From assembly GCF_001723175.1 (NCBI RefSeq), contig NC_064651.1, forward strand, positions 4,216,001-4,280,000: 64,000 bases of DNA. Reading direction: 5' to 3'. Source of the stretch: Penicillium oxalicum. Lineage: Eukaryota; Ascomycota; Eurotiomycetes; Eurotiales; Aspergillaceae. A program made the translations under genes and the position numbers. The notes under the pieces were generated by a model, which made no database searches, was not told where the DNA came from, and saw nothing but the letters and a program-made list of their open reading frames with translations. Positions 12,501-24,435 of the stretch are shown in pieces (position 1 is the first letter of the stretch; every line of letters begins with the position of its first letter).

Positions 12501-13367
12501 CTTCAATTCCCGTCGCGGCCCCCCCTCGAGCCGGAGACCAGACCAGATCGAGGAGGTGAGATCCGAGTGTGAGACCCGGTCCACGGTGGGAAATGGATCG
12601 GACCTGCATTAGTGTCGTGCACGAGAGACATGCTGATCGGGTTGATGCGACCGCGCCGAAAGAGAAAAAGAAAAAGGAACAGCAAAAAAAAAAAAAACCA
12701 TAGATTGCACCAGTTAAGGTCATACCCTCGATGCCAATCTCACATTCTCTCCCACCAGCCTCAGTTTCGGACCGATCATTGCTTGTTTCTCATCAGCATG
12801 TAGTATCATCCCGACCAGCTTCACAAAAACTCTTGTGTAAAAAGTCAACTCCATTCAGCACCGAGGACATCCTACATACTCTTGAGTTGAATGAGAAGCT
12901 AACTGGAGCTGCGGGCCAATTGTGGGCCAACCTAAACCCCATTGCAAATGGCCACCGCGGCTTGGCCTGCAATTTGCACCCACGGAAAACGGCGCTTGTT
13001 GGGCTCGCAAGTCACCACCACGATGAAATGGTCGTCGAACCATTTTTCTCCCCTCCTCCCCCACCTCTCTCGTGTCTCTACAGTCGACCAGCGGGCCTGA
13101 GGATCATTGTCAAGAGAAGGCAAGGGGAAAAAAAAAACTCTTCGCTCCTCATCATCACTGCCAGGGAGACATCTCACTGTCGATCGTTGCTTGCACAAAT
13201 CTCCCAGGAGGTTGGATGAGGCTGCCTTGATATAGCGAGAAGATAGGAGAACCAAAGGCGTCCTCCGCCACCTACCTAATCTCTCGCGATCTTGAACTTC
13301 AGCCAACAAAAACAAAAACAAAAAAAATACAAACCTTGAATCATCGTTCCCGTCGGCCATCTGCATC
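9533..13367. other. 3.8 kb divergent intergenic region
   Basis: Lies between the 5' ends of the Nif1-like gene (-) and the FAR-17a-like gene (+), so it should contain both promoters and leaders. The ORFs inside it (for example a 227-codon one on the minus strand at 9738-10421) show no domain and unnatural composition. The palindromic word ACTGTAGTAC occurs at 11608-11617. Nothing else is recognised. Confidence 0.5.
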
Positions 13368-14459
13368 ATGGGCCGCGTCTCCTGGGCACGACTGTTCGGG
13401 GCAGACCCAAGCCTCGATAACCTCCATCGCTTCGAAACCTCATGGCTGCTCTCGCCCACCGCGCTGGCCGGCGTGCGCGCCCTGACCACCTTGTACATCT
13501 TCACCACCATCATCGTGGTTTGGGCATGGTATGGCGCCCATGACCATACGTCGGACATTGGCCAGTCCTTCAGTTACTTCACCTGGTTGACCTACTGGGG
13601 TCTGGGCTTCTATCACCTCGTCGCGACGATCCATACCGTGCTCTATGCGCGAACAGGTCGCTCGGTCTTGTTGGATCGCTGGCCGCGATTCTTCCGTGTG
13701 ATGCACATCATGTTCTACGCGACCATCACCACCTTCCCGTTCTTGGTCACCATTGTCTTTTGGGGAATCCTGTTCAAGCCACCTTTCTACAAGGAGATTT
13801 TCCCCGGTTGGTCCAACGTAAGTCCTTTCTTTTCCTCATGGATACCTTGGTCGTCGTGGGGGGGAAGGGGACACACCTTCGTAGGTGTGCCCCTTTGATA
13901 CGCTCCAGCCTCGAGCTACTGCTGCCGCTACTACAACTACGACTACGACTACGACTACAGCCCTTTCATTCCTGATCGCGAGCCCATCTCCACCCAGTCT
14001 ATCTTCTTTTTCCATCCTCTTTTGACTTTTCTGACGAACCCCCACCAGATCTCCCAACATGGTCTCAACTCCCTGCACGCCCTGGTAGAAATCATCCTGC
14101 CCGCCACCGCTCCCCACCCATGGATGGCCATTCCAGTCCTCATCGTTCTCCTCCTGCTCTACGTCAGCGTCGCCTACATCACCCACGCCACCGAGGGCTT
14201 CTACACCTACTCCTTCCTCGACACAGGCGTCAACGGCTCCAAGAGCGGCATCGTCACCGGCTACTGTTTCGGCATTCTGGCCGCCATCGTCATCATCTTC
14301 CTGGTCTCGTGGGGCCTGATTCGCCTACGTGTGTATTTGACCGGGGACCGAATCAAGCGCGCCGCACGCGATCCGTTGCGCCGCGGCCAGCATGAGTTTG
14401 GCCATGCGACGAGTCTGCGCGATTCATCGATCGAGATGAAGCAGGCGTCGGCGGCGTAG
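13368..14459 (+). CDS. FAR-17a/AIG1-like integral membrane protein
   Basis: Two exons (13368-13817 and 14049-14459) split by a 231-nt GT-AG intron give 286 residues. There are about six hydrophobic segments: VRALTTLYIFTTIIVVWAW, an aromatic pair around FTWLTYWGLGFYHLVATIHTVLYA, FYATITTFPFLVTIVFWGILF, WMAIPVLIVLLLLYVSVAYI and FGILAAIVIIFLVSWGLI. The TYWGLGFYH segment and the ISQHGLNSLHALVEI segment, with its conserved H and N, match the androgen-induced gene 1 family. Human members hydrolyse fatty-acid esters of hydroxy fatty acids using a Thr and a His; whether fungal members do this is unproven. The C-terminal tail is basic and probably cytosolic. The intron holds a short GACTAC hexamer repeat. 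The start is the first ATG of the open frame. Confidence 0.85.
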
Positions 14460-14935
14460 TGGGTGCAGATCGGTTCAGGGGGGGTCATAGGCATCCTTGG
14501 TAGATTGGTTTGCTGCTACTACTACTGCTTCTATTGGGGTGTGTAGGGCGTGATGGAAAACGATATCGATTTAACATTTCTTTTTATACCCTCCTCGAAC
14601 TATGTGAGAATCATGGGGTGGTTTGGGGGGGGGGGGCCGTTGATACCCGTGTGAATAATCTTAATTCTCTTTTCCTTTTGTTTCTAAATTGACCTCGCGG
14701 TATCAGTTGTTGCATACGCAGAGAGAAGATTCTTTTGATTATTTAATTTAAATGCGCATCTTCCTTGGGGAAGATGGGCCCCTCCACCTATCAAGGGGAA
14801 GATGAAGTTGGTGAAATTCAGCCATTCCTCAATCTGTTCCCTTGTTTTATATTATTGAGCTTTGACATGGCCAGCACAACTGTGACGCCCCGGGAAAAGG
14901 TGAGAAAAAAGATACACCCCGTCGATGTCTCCGTA
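14460..14935. other. convergent 3' intergenic region
   Basis: Separates two convergent stop codons. It contains a G12 run at 14625-14636 and AT-rich sequence that probably includes both polyadenylation regions. No gene is visible. Confidence 0.5.
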
Positions 14936-16491
14936 TCACTGCTCTTGCTGGGAGAAAATAGGTCCGGCAAACTTTGCACTGCGATGGCCCATCATCAAGC
15001 CCACCAGGCCGCTGGGCACCCAATCCCCAATAAGACGGTAAGACCGCGCACCTCGACCAACATAGACAACGCTTTTCTTGTGTGCACGGCGCCCGAGGAT
15101 GTTTTTGGACGCAGGCTCCAATGCATCCAACACGGCATGATGAAGAATTCGCGCCGAGGAGCCGCGAATCGCCGCGGGTCCCGCAGATGCAACGGGGCGT
15201 TGCTCAACGCTGTTCAAGTACTGGGGACCATACAGCGCTCGCTGCTGGGCATTCCACGCGAGGACCTCAGTACCCGCGACTTGACTCTGGCCTGATTTAT
15301 ATGCAGATCCGAGATCGATATTCCCGAGGCGAAGCTCGACCACGTCGACATTGCTCTTTTCAAGAAGGGCAAGTTCCTGGCGGAGAGAGGCTGCAAAGCC
15401 CGAGATGGCTCCTACCGTTGTAACTTCTGGTCCGGCGAAAGGCGCAGAAAGGGATGAGGAGATGGATGGGTAGGCGAAAATGAGTGAGCTGCTGTTGCTG
15501 CGGAGGGTCAAGAGCGGGAGGAAGATTTGAGCGGTCAGAATTGGCGAGAGGATTCGGGTATTGACAGTATCGGCCCATGACGACGCTGGTATTGTCGCCA
15601 CTGGTCCGGCTGAATAATTTGGCGCAGGGACGATGATAACACCGCTGAGGTGGCAGGTATGCGGTGCGACGCCGGGAACGGGATATTGAGGCTGTGTGAT
15701 GAGAGCACGAAGCTCATGAAGTGAGGGGTGGAGATCGGACGAGTTTGGGGCAGTCTGCAGAATCACGAAAGATTAGAATGGCGATTCCCAGTAGTTTGAT
15801 TGCGAGGAGAACGAACCGTAGTGAGGTCCAGCCATAAGGCTTTGATGTCTGCTCGATGTTCCGATTGAACAATAGCCTCTTCGTCCGCAGACGAGACAGT
15901 CACGTAAACGATATATCCTCTGCGCTCCAGGTCGGCTGCAATCGCTCTCGTCATCGGTTCATGGGGGGATCCGGACACAACTAATGGCCTTTTGTTAATA
16001 AATCGGCTCCCTTGGCCGAAGAGCTTCTTTTCCGACAAGACTTACCGACAATCTCCTTGCGCGACCCGTTTCCTGCTCTGCGTGCCTTTCTCCGTTTGCC
16101 ATTCAACTTCTTACTCCCATACAGTAAGACGCACCCAGTGCCAACGAATGCGACAAGAGCCGAGGTCAGCGCACGGTGCCGAGCCACCCAGTCCTGAATG
16201 CGATCACTCAGCCCTGTGGATACGGGATGGATATCTCGCGCTCGGACAGATGGTCGAACTGATTGCGGAAGCCATCCTTGGTGCGCAAGAGTCTCCCGAA
16301 TCACAACTGCTGCCCGGTCAAACTGGCGGTCGATCGAGTCGGCGACCTGTAACGAATATCGTCTTACGTCATGGGGTATGGACGCTAACTGGAAAGCCAG
16401 AAGTTGTTAGAACTGTCACGAAAGATATATAAATGAATTTTCGAATCTCTTCACTCACGTAGTCAAAGAAAAACTGATCGTCGCTGGTCAT
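14936..16491 (-). CDS. DUF1776 family protein (SDR-like)
   Basis: Four exons (16491-16459, 16346-16046, 15980-15817, 15754-14936) join in phase into 438 residues; the introns are 112, 65 and 62 nt. Exon 1 is only 11 codons (MTSDDQFFFDY). A hydrophobic helix (ALVAFVGTGCVLLYG) at about residues 80-95 is followed by a basic stretch (KKLNGKRRKARR), suggesting a membrane-anchored protein. Then comes a Rossmann-like segment beginning VVVSGSPHEPMTRAIAADLERRGYIVYV, and later SDR-like pieces (ADTVNTRILSPILTAQIFLPLL, SGFAASLRQELALL). DUF1776 proteins are fungal, short-chain-dehydrogenase-like and often predicted to be mitochondrial; no reaction is established. A canonical TGxxxGxG/YxxxK pair is not evident, so catalysis is doubtful. 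Confidence 0.85.
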
Positions 16492-17376
16492 GGTGGTGTA
16501 GTTGGTTGAGCAGAGCAAATATCGATGAGAGTCGATAAGCATAAAGCGATCGATAAGTCGAGGAGTCTCCACTTTGACTCCATGTCATGTGATTTTAAAA
16601 GGTCTCACGCGATTCATTTCCAGCATCAGAAGATTGGTGCAGACAGGTAGTACTCATAAAAAACTAACCCGCCCAATGATTGCTAGTTGGGCTGATCCGT
16701 TCATCGGAGCATATCTTAAAATGTGCTGATTGCAAGGAAGAAATAGCATTAATCCTCCCAGGGCTGTCTCAGGTGGAGATAACAAAAGGTTGCCGAATAC
16801 ATATACAACCTGCTTACGGGTGATGTTTGAGTTATACGCGGGCTGACAACTGTTGAGAAGCCTGAGATTCAGCCTGGCTTCGAACCAGGGCTGAACGAAG
16901 TAACAGTCATTCTCCTATGGAAGCAGACATGAATCAGTAAGCGGCTAGACGCGAATGAAACACAAAAGGTTCGATCGAAAATCATCATCGTGGATACGTA
17001 ATGTGCCTGTGTGATCTTGGCGCCTTAAGTTGCTGGCTGCAGGCGGGGATCCACATGACTCAGTTTATGGCCCGAAACACCAGGCAGCAATGAGAGCATG
17101 CCAGCACGGTTGATTAACAATTGCAGCTGCCAGCTGGAAGTTGCCACTGGCAAGCGTCCAGTTAGGTTTTGAGAAAAGTTGGCAAAGATCTTTCAGATGC
17201 TATTAGCTCTGCACCGCTTAAAAAAGGGTCAGTGCTTGGACCCGTTTGACTGGCAGATCAAAATCGTTTCGGAGAATGCTATTGCGCCGTGAGGTCTGAG
17301 CCTCAAATTGCCTGGCTCAGATATTGAGTTCTTCGTTTATGGTCGACTGACCAATATCCCTCCTGAACCTTACAAG
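16492..17376. other. divergent promoter region, DUF1776 / WSS1
   Basis: Holds the start regions of two divergent genes. No coding sequence is recognised. A tRNA-like segment sits on the minus strand at 16866-16935 (listed separately). Confidence 0.5.
16866..16935 (-). other. tRNA-like sequence (probable relic)
   Basis: On the minus strand a perfect T-arm (CCTGG, loop TTCGAAG, CCAGG; a full B-box GGTTCGAAGCC) is followed by CTGAATC. That segment pairs with an upstream GATTCAT in 6 of 7 positions, as an acceptor stem would. Between them GAATGA and TCGTTC form a 6-bp stem around CTGTTACT, which resembles an anticodon loop reading GTT (Asn) with one extra base. The D-arm and A-box are not recognisable. 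It looks like a decayed tRNA rather than a working gene. Confidence 0.3.
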
Positions 17377-18726
17377 ATGCGTGAGCTCGATCCACTGATA
17401 TCTGAGTATCGCCATGAGAAGAAACGTCCCCGTGAATCGGAGGCTCTTTTCATCTTACGCAAGGTTGCCTCCCTTGTCAAGCCGATTATGCGTCAGCGGT
17501 CGTGGAGGGTTGGTGCACTGTGCGAATTCTACCCGACGCAGAGGAATCTGCTAGGGCTGAATGTCAACCATGGACAAAAGATTTGTTTGAGATTGCGATA
17601 TCCCTCAGATCAACGGCAGTTCCTGCCTATCGAGCAAGTCGTAGATACAATGCTTCATGAGTGAGTGGCCCCCGAGATACGCATCGAGAACTTTGCTGAT
17701 ATGCGACTCAGATTGTGTCACATTGTTCATGGACCCCATGATAGAAAGTTCCACGCACTATGGAATCAACTTCGAGATGAGCACGAAGAGCTCGTGATGA
17801 AAGGATATACGGGGGAGGGGTTCCTATCACAAGGCAAGCGTCTAGGCGGAAGTAGAATTCCTCTTGATGAAGCTCGCCGACGAGCGCGTGCAGCTGCTGA
17901 GCAGCGAAAGGTTTTGGCCAAGAATTCAGGCAAGAAACTCGGTGGTGCACCGGTTCTCCGTGGTACGGACGTGCGCAAACTGCGTGCGGACGCAGCTCAG
18001 CGTCGCCTCGAGGTCACTAACGGATGTGCTTCGGGCACCGATCAAAGTGACGAGCTTGCTCAAGAAGCCTCAAGAAATGGATTCAAGACAAAGGCGGAGG
18101 AAGAAGATGCTAATGAGCAGGCAATTCTGCAGGCCTTCATTGAATTGATCCAAGAGGAGGAGAGAGAAAAATATGGAAAATCTTACATACCTCCAAGTCA
18201 GGAGCATCCTGCTGGACCTCGAGAAGACGAAGTGTTAGATCAATCTGACTCGGGGATAACTACGGAAGAGCCACGGCCAGAGTCTCGCACGGGCAAACTT
18301 CCGTCATCGTTGTCTGTTGTGGACAATAGGTCTTACGATTCCCCCTGGACATGTACGACCTGCACCCTCGCCAACCCGCCAAGTTTCCTTTGCTGCGACG
18401 CCTGTGGTGCGGAAAGGCCAGTACCATCTACGAACAGAACAACCAATCCGCCAGCCCCCAAAGCCTCGGTTTCACATTCAACGACGGCGCCTCAAAACAC
18501 AAGAAAAAGACCTCTTCAAGATGGTTGTGAGAAAGTCAACGATGAAGGAACTTCCAAGGGCAATTTCGCTTTTAGAAACCGAACTCGAGCTATGGAGTCG
18601 CTGCTTTCGATAGAGCGAGACACGAGCATGCGACCGCTTGGCTGGCTCTGTAGCCAGTGCGGCAGCTTCATGGAGTCACAGTGGTGGACCTGTTCTGCTT
18701 GTGGGAGAATGAAGCCATCATCTTAA
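17377..18726 (+). CDS. wss1: Wss1-type DNA-protein crosslink metalloprotease (WLM domain)
   Basis: Two exons (17377-17660 and 17712-18726, 51-nt intron) give 432 residues. Splicing completes the zinc-protease motif HELCHIVHGPHD at residues 94-105, with His94, Glu95, His98 and His104 as predicted ligands and catalyst. The flanking WLM signatures are MRQRSWRVGALCEFYP, LLGLNVNHGQKICLRLR and GYTGEGFLSQGKRLGG. The stretch RRRARAAAEQR fits the Cdc48/p97-binding VIM pattern (R-x5-AA-x2-R). Two RanBP2-type zinc fingers follow: W-x-C-x2-C..C-x2-C in SPWTCTTCTLANPPSFLCCDAC, and a second at the very C-terminus (LCSQCGSFMESQWWTCSAC). Wss1 acts with Cdc48 and SUMO to degrade proteins crosslinked to DNA. 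The start is the ATG of MRELDPLI; the upstream frame (from a TTG) is open but lacks an ATG. Confidence 0.9.
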
Positions 18727-19923
18727 ACTTACCCCCTGCGCCATTCGTACTGCGCATCTTTCACCATAGACAATCGAGAGCCGAGTACCACCATCTTGGG
18801 TATGAGACCTAATACCATGTTTAAGGCTTTTATGTTCTGTATTGATAGTCTCTCGATAGCGTGTATTTGCTAGTGAAGTCATTGTCAGCGGCGTGACATT
18901 CTCTCCCTCGTTTATATACTTCATATTCAGACATGGTCGGACAACGCAGCCGATACGAAGGTACATCACGGAGTTATTGATCGCTTCCTCTTCGTGACCG
19001 CTGTGGGCGGCCGTACCTTGTTAGTAAAGGACGCAGGTGCCAGGCCCGAACAAGGTAATGACTAATCCGAGCTAGCTGGAGGCCCACCCTTCCGTGCCCA
19101 ATTATTTTCGTCAATCCTCGCTTCTTCCAATTTTTTCTCTCCACGCCATCTTTCAATTTCAAAACATTTTGAGTGGCATGCGACATGGCTGATAATGTTC
19201 AAGTCACTGCCACGAAGCTAACATCCCATTCAAGGTACGTCCTAGATCAACCGGTGTCACTGACGAAGGCTGGACCAACGGACAACCGAGAAAAGAACTG
19301 CATGCCGAAAGCTTCAATGATGAGACCTTATCAATGAACCGAATTTTTTAGGAAGAGCCGGAAGAGGTATGGCAGTTAGGGCCCAAAGAGGTTTCCAGCT
19401 GTCGTCGATGCTTATAATGGTTCTGCTGAAGGAGTCTTGAGGCTTGCTGTTCGATTGTCCTTTGTGCCGTCTTCGAACACACACCTCCCAGACCTCTTGT
19501 CAGAGGCGATACGCTGACTTTTGTTTGCCTCTCAGGAGTTGAAATAATACTTGCTGTTTGCAATTATTTGAATCTGCGTCTCTTACCAAGTGTCCCTGCC
19601 GAACAATCACCTCTTTTAAGACTAGTGCTAGTGCAAATTCAAATGCAAATGCAAAAAAAGAGATCCATTCATCCTAATTCTCGAGCACAAATTCTTGGCA
19701 ATTACACGCCGTAGACTACCGAAGAAGGCGAAATTCTTGAATGAAAAGAGACTTCGTTCAGATCACAACGTTGTATAGTACACCCCTAATTCTTGATCTC
19801 GAGACTCCCACGGATATAGGACTTTTGTAGAACAAAACAAAGATGCAGGGAACGTGTCCAAAGATAGAAAGACCACAAAAAGAACCAAAACGCCTATTGA
19901 CATGCTCGAACTCGTCATCCTGG
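18727..19923. other. convergent intergenic region
   Basis: Between the WSS1 and UTP12 stop codons. It contains short overlapping CAAATGC-type repeats around 19633-19655 near the UTP12 3' end. No gene is seen. Confidence 0.45.
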
Positions 19924-22900
19924 TTAGGCGACGTTTCGGAATTGACGCTTCTTGCCAGTTCCACCATTCGCCTGCACTGGTGTGAAAGCCTCCTCGTCAA
20001 CGTAATCCTTCGTGCTGTGCTCGCGAATCTGAGTGCCGATGATCTGGAGAGCGGACAAATTGAAACCCATTTCATCCTTCTGACGAGCAAGGACCTTGCG
20101 AAGTGACACTCGGATGCTGTCAAGCATGGGTCGCATCAATTTGCTCGTCACGATCTGTCGGTGGTGTGTCTTGAGCATGAAGAACAGCACGCGACAGGTC
20201 AGAGGAACATTCCACTCGCGCTCGGCCCAGATGTTGAGGAAGGTGAACAGGGAAGGAAGCTTAGAGAATGGCAAAACCAACAACGCATCTTGCAAGGCCG
20301 CAGCGGGAATCTTCTGCACAGTGTTCAAAACATGCTGCTCGGCTGAGATGTTACCCAGAGCAATGTATGTAGGGTTGCGGTCGGGAGGTGCAGCGCCAGC
20401 TTTGGGGTTTCTAGCCTGAACCTTTCGCCATTCACGCATGATTTCAAGATCTTCCATGCCGAGATCAAGCGCCTCCATGATCTTTTCACCTGCCATGAGA
20501 GTCGTCGTGGTTTGCTTACCCGCATCCACTGCCTCGGCCTTCTCGCCATCTTCGTTATCTTCGTCTCGCTCAAGCGAGGCAGTGAGGGTGCTGTCGTATG
20601 CCTCCTCCATTTCTTTCTCACGCTCTTCCTCAAGGAAAAGCTCCTCATCGGTCTGTTTCCATACGCGAATGCTCTTGTCGTGACTCGCGCTCACAATGAA
20701 TTCACCATCGTGGCTGATGGCGAGCGCCCAGATTTCTCCATGGTGCCCGCTGAGTTTCTGAATCTGCTCAAATTTGTCTCCATCCCAGTACTTGATGACC
20801 TTGTCCTTGCTGGCGCTGAAGAAGTTGTGACCATTCTGCTCTCGATTTGTCGGAACAAAGGCCACCGCCATGACACTGTCTTCGTGAGCCAAAAATGCTT
20901 TATGGCAGTCACCAAAGTCAAGGCCCCATAGTCGGACAGTCTTGTCAGCAGAGCACGTGACGATCATCTTGCTATCGAAAGAGATATCCATGCTGAGCAC
21001 GGGAAGTTTATGACCGTAGAGATTGAGGAAGAGCTTCAAAGAGTCCACAAAAAGACCTTCACTGTGTTGTCCAGCAAGGAGACGGCCAGCAGGCGCGCAT
21101 CGGGAGAGAAGCGCAGGCTGAGAATGTCATCGTTCACCTTCAGAGTCCTCGTGTGTGCCAGTTTCAGACGCGGTGTAGTGCGCTTGGTACCGGGGATCTC
21201 CTCTTGCACAACCCTGAACTCCCAAAACTTGGCGGTTTTGTCTGCACTACCACTGACCATGGACTTGCCGTCGGGATGAACATGGAGGGACCAGACCGGA
21301 CCATCGTGGGCCTTGATCGTGTCGAGAAGAGTGGAAGACGCAATGTCGAACACCTCTAGTTCACCATTTTTGTTGCCCACAACGACAATCTTATCACCCG
21401 GAAGAAAAGCGGAACAGAGGGCATATCCACACTCCAGAGTCCGCAAACAAGTGCCTGTGCGAATGTTCCAAATCTTCAGGCTGCCATTGGATGCGGACGC
21501 GAGCATGCGATCCTCAGAACTCAATGCAACTGACCGAATATCTGCTCGGTGACCCGGAATCTCTACCGCGAGAGTCCTCGTGTAATCGCCATCCTCTTCA
21601 TCCTTGTTCTTCTTGGCCGCCGTCACCACGCTGTATGATTCCAACTGATTGTTTGTTGTCGCGGCAAGCAGGCCCAGGGCTCCGCTCGTCTTTGTCGTCA
21701 TCCAGTCGAAGGAACGGACTTTGCCAGTCGTTCGCACGATAACGTGCGGCACAAAAACCTCAGTCACCGGGGCGGACGTGGGATCTTCGGGGATTCCTTG
21801 CTCTGGCTCTGCACCGTCTTCCTTGCCTTCGCGCTTGGCTTCTTTCTCCTTTCTCCTCTTCGTCTTGCGAGCAATAGCCTTTTGTACCTCGGTCTGTGAA
21901 CGGATGCGCCAGACTTCCACGGATCTCTCTGAACCGTGGAGACCCACGTAGTCCGCACGAGGATGGAATCGGATACCGGTGGTACGATCCTTACCATTCC
22001 GGTAGAAAGTTCCTCGATCGGTCAGAATCCTCTGCCCTTCCTGTGCTACCTTCTCTCTTGAGATTTCGAGCATCACGCCCTCGTTAATTGACCAGACTTT
22101 CAATTCGCCATCGTTGCCGGCTGTAATACAGCCGCCCTGATCAGGGGACAGACCAAGGCTCCAACATTCACCATTTGTTTGCGCCACATGAGTCTCGATA
22201 CAGTGTTGCGAAGCAAGATCCCAGACTTTGATAAGGGAATCTTTACCAGTGGTGAGGAGGAAGCCGGCGTGTTCGCTGAGTCCGGAAGCGTTGAGAAGCT
22301 CTTGGGACGGGAAGAGGAAGTTCAGAGAAGTGATCTGATCTGTATGTCCGCGAAGCCTGAAAATTCCAACCTCGGCGATCAGATCCCATAGAATAATATC
22401 GGTATCCTTTGAGCCACTAGCCAAGCGCACACCGGCATTATCGAAGGCCAGCTGGGTAACAGCAGATTTATGACCGTTAAACGAGATAATAATGGTGCTT
22501 GTTCGCGAATCCCAGATTCGAATGCTGCCGTCCTCGTAGCTACAGTCGAGATATTGAATGATTAGCCGTCTGAGCGGTCCAGCTGATTGTAAGGTCAACC
22601 TTACCCGACGGCGAAAAGATCCTCATCGGTCTTGCTTTGAGTGACCACAGTTACCTGCGCTCTGCAAGCAGAGTCTCTCCAGCGACCCAATAGTTCGCCC
22701 TTTTTCACATCCCAGCACAGAACCTGCTCACTCGCACCGACGATCGCTCGACCAGCACCGGTCTGGCGAGCAGAGCCCGGAATTTGCTCATCTTTTGCCC
22801 AAATCGCATTGGACGTTGCCGAGGCAATGAGCCCAAAAGTCTCTGAATGCTCAAACTTCCTGCAAGAAGCATGATGTCAGTAAAAATTCTGTTTCGTGTC

Positions 22901-22935
22901 TCCCTAATGTGTCCTTACAAATACGATTTGACCAT
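19924..22935 (-). CDS. utp12: UTP12/DIP2, WD40 subunit of the U3 snoRNP (SSU processome), with frame break
   Basis: Exon 1 is 17 nt (22935-22919), exon 2 is 22859-22605, and the rest runs from 22539; introns are 59 and 65 nt. The protein opens MVKSYLKFEHSETFGLIAS, the conserved Dip2 start, and carries two long WD40 arrays (YEDGSIRIWD, GHKSAVTQLAFD, SADKTVRLWGLDFGDCHKAFLAHEDSV, ASHDKSIRVWK) and the Utp12 C-terminal domain. Total is about 963 residues, close to the usual 940-960. It belongs to the UTP-B module that binds the 5' external spacer of pre-rRNA in the nucleolus. At 21049-21053 the sequence has five A (plus strand). A sixth would give the expected [28 protein letters not shown]; as written, the frame ends a few codons later. 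An assembly indel is the simplest explanation for an essential gene. It shares a 190-bp promoter with ARPC2. Confidence 0.93.
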
Positions 22936-23125
22936 CGTCGCAGAGTTGATGGGAAAATTTTTGGAGACTCTGATTTGCTATCGATAGCACAAAAATTATT
23001 ACGGGCGGCGACAGCGACCTACCCGGCTCCCCCACCGCCCATGACGATCGTACAGCTGCCTTCCCCGAACTAGACTGCCCACACGTTACCATTAAACTGC
23101 ATTGAGCTACACAGAGTCGCCCATC
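22936..23125. promoter_or_regulatory. bidirectional promoter UTP12 / ARPC2
   Basis: Only 190 bp separate the two divergent start codons. It contains AAAATTTTT at 22954-22962, like the RRPE element of yeast ribosome-biogenesis promoters, and a perfect 12-bp palindrome GCTATCGATAGC at 22977-22988. Their function here is inferred from position only. Confidence 0.5.
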
Positions 23126-24435
23126 ATGCTCCTGCTGGACTATCAAAACGCGCTGATCCAGTCCCTCCTTACAGAGCGCTTTTCTGGGTATCTTCTCCTC
23201 CTGCCCTCGCGCCAGCCCCCTCATTTTTCCCCCTCATTGTGTACCCTGAGTATCCCGTCCCACATAGCTTACGATTGCCCGCAGTGCTTCCCCCGTCTCC
23301 ATTGACCAAGTGGTCTCCGATTTCGATGGCGTGACCTTCCACCTCTCAACCCCTGAATCTAAGACAAAGATCCTCATTTCAATCAACGTCAAGTGTTTCA
23401 AGGAGCTCGTCCAGTATGGCGCCCAGGAAGTACTCGAACGCGAATATGGTCCCTACATCGTCGCTCCGGAACCAGGTTACGACTTCTCAGTCCAGATCGA
23501 TCTTGAAAATCTCCCAGCTGAACAAGAAGCCAAAGATGAATTGATTATGAAATTGGCACTCCTGAAGCGCAATGCCATGGCTGCTCCGTTTGAGCGAGCC
23601 TTTGATGAATTTGCCAAGCTTGCGGAAGAGGCTTCCCGTTATACATCTGAATCAGCGCCTCAAGGTGTGAAAGAAGGTGGGGAGGTTATGGCTATTCATT
23701 ATCGCGAAGAAGAAGCAATTTACATCAAGGCAAGCTACGACCGTGTGACTGTTATCTTCAGCACCGTTTTCCGGGAGGAAACGGACCGAATCTTTGGCAA
23801 GGTCTTCCTGCAGGTCAGTATTGTCACCATACTTTTGCAATCCGACCTGTCTCACGAAGGCGTGACTCATTTATCTTTCTACTAGGAATTCGTCGATGCT
23901 CGGCGCCGAGTTGTGACTTTGCAAAATGCGCCCCAGGTACTTTTCCGCAGTGATCCGCCTCTTGAGTTACAGGGTGTACCTGGACTGAAGGATGCGGGTG
24001 AGGGGGAAATGAGCTATGTCACTTTCGGTCAGTCATTTTCACTTGAGCTGAAATGATTCATCCGGTCTCCTAATAAAGATCCAATCAACAGTGCTGTTCC
24101 CTCGACACCTGACCCCCCAGCGCCGCTACGAGAATATTTCCCACATTCAGACATTCCGTGACTACTTCCACTACCACATCAAGGCCTCCAAGGTGAGTGA
24201 AATCTTCTAAGTCATCTTGGATATCGCCCAAGACCTCTACATTAACACTCAATGGCAGGCCTATATTCACACGCGCATGAGGAAGCGTACAGCCGATTTC
24301 CTGCAAGGTATGTGTCCCAACAGATGACCATGACTTCACCGCTGACTCTGTCTAGTTCTCAACCGTGCCAGACCTGAGAATGAAGAGCGCGAGCGTAAGA
24401 CAGCTAGTGGCCGAACATTCCGTGTGCAAAGCTAG
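23126..24435 (+). CDS. arc35: Arp2/3 complex subunit 2 (p34-Arc)
   Basis: Six exons (23126-23187, 23285-23813, 23886-24027, 24092-24192, 24259-24307, 24356-24435) stay in phase and give 320 residues, the normal size for ARPC2. Diagnostic stretches are [85 protein letters not shown] and, at the end, [64 protein letters not shown]. The last helix is the conserved p34 C-terminus that contacts the mother actin filament. It acts in branched actin nucleation at cortical patches and endocytic sites. The many introns are typical of actin-cytoskeleton genes in Eurotiales. Confidence 0.95.
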
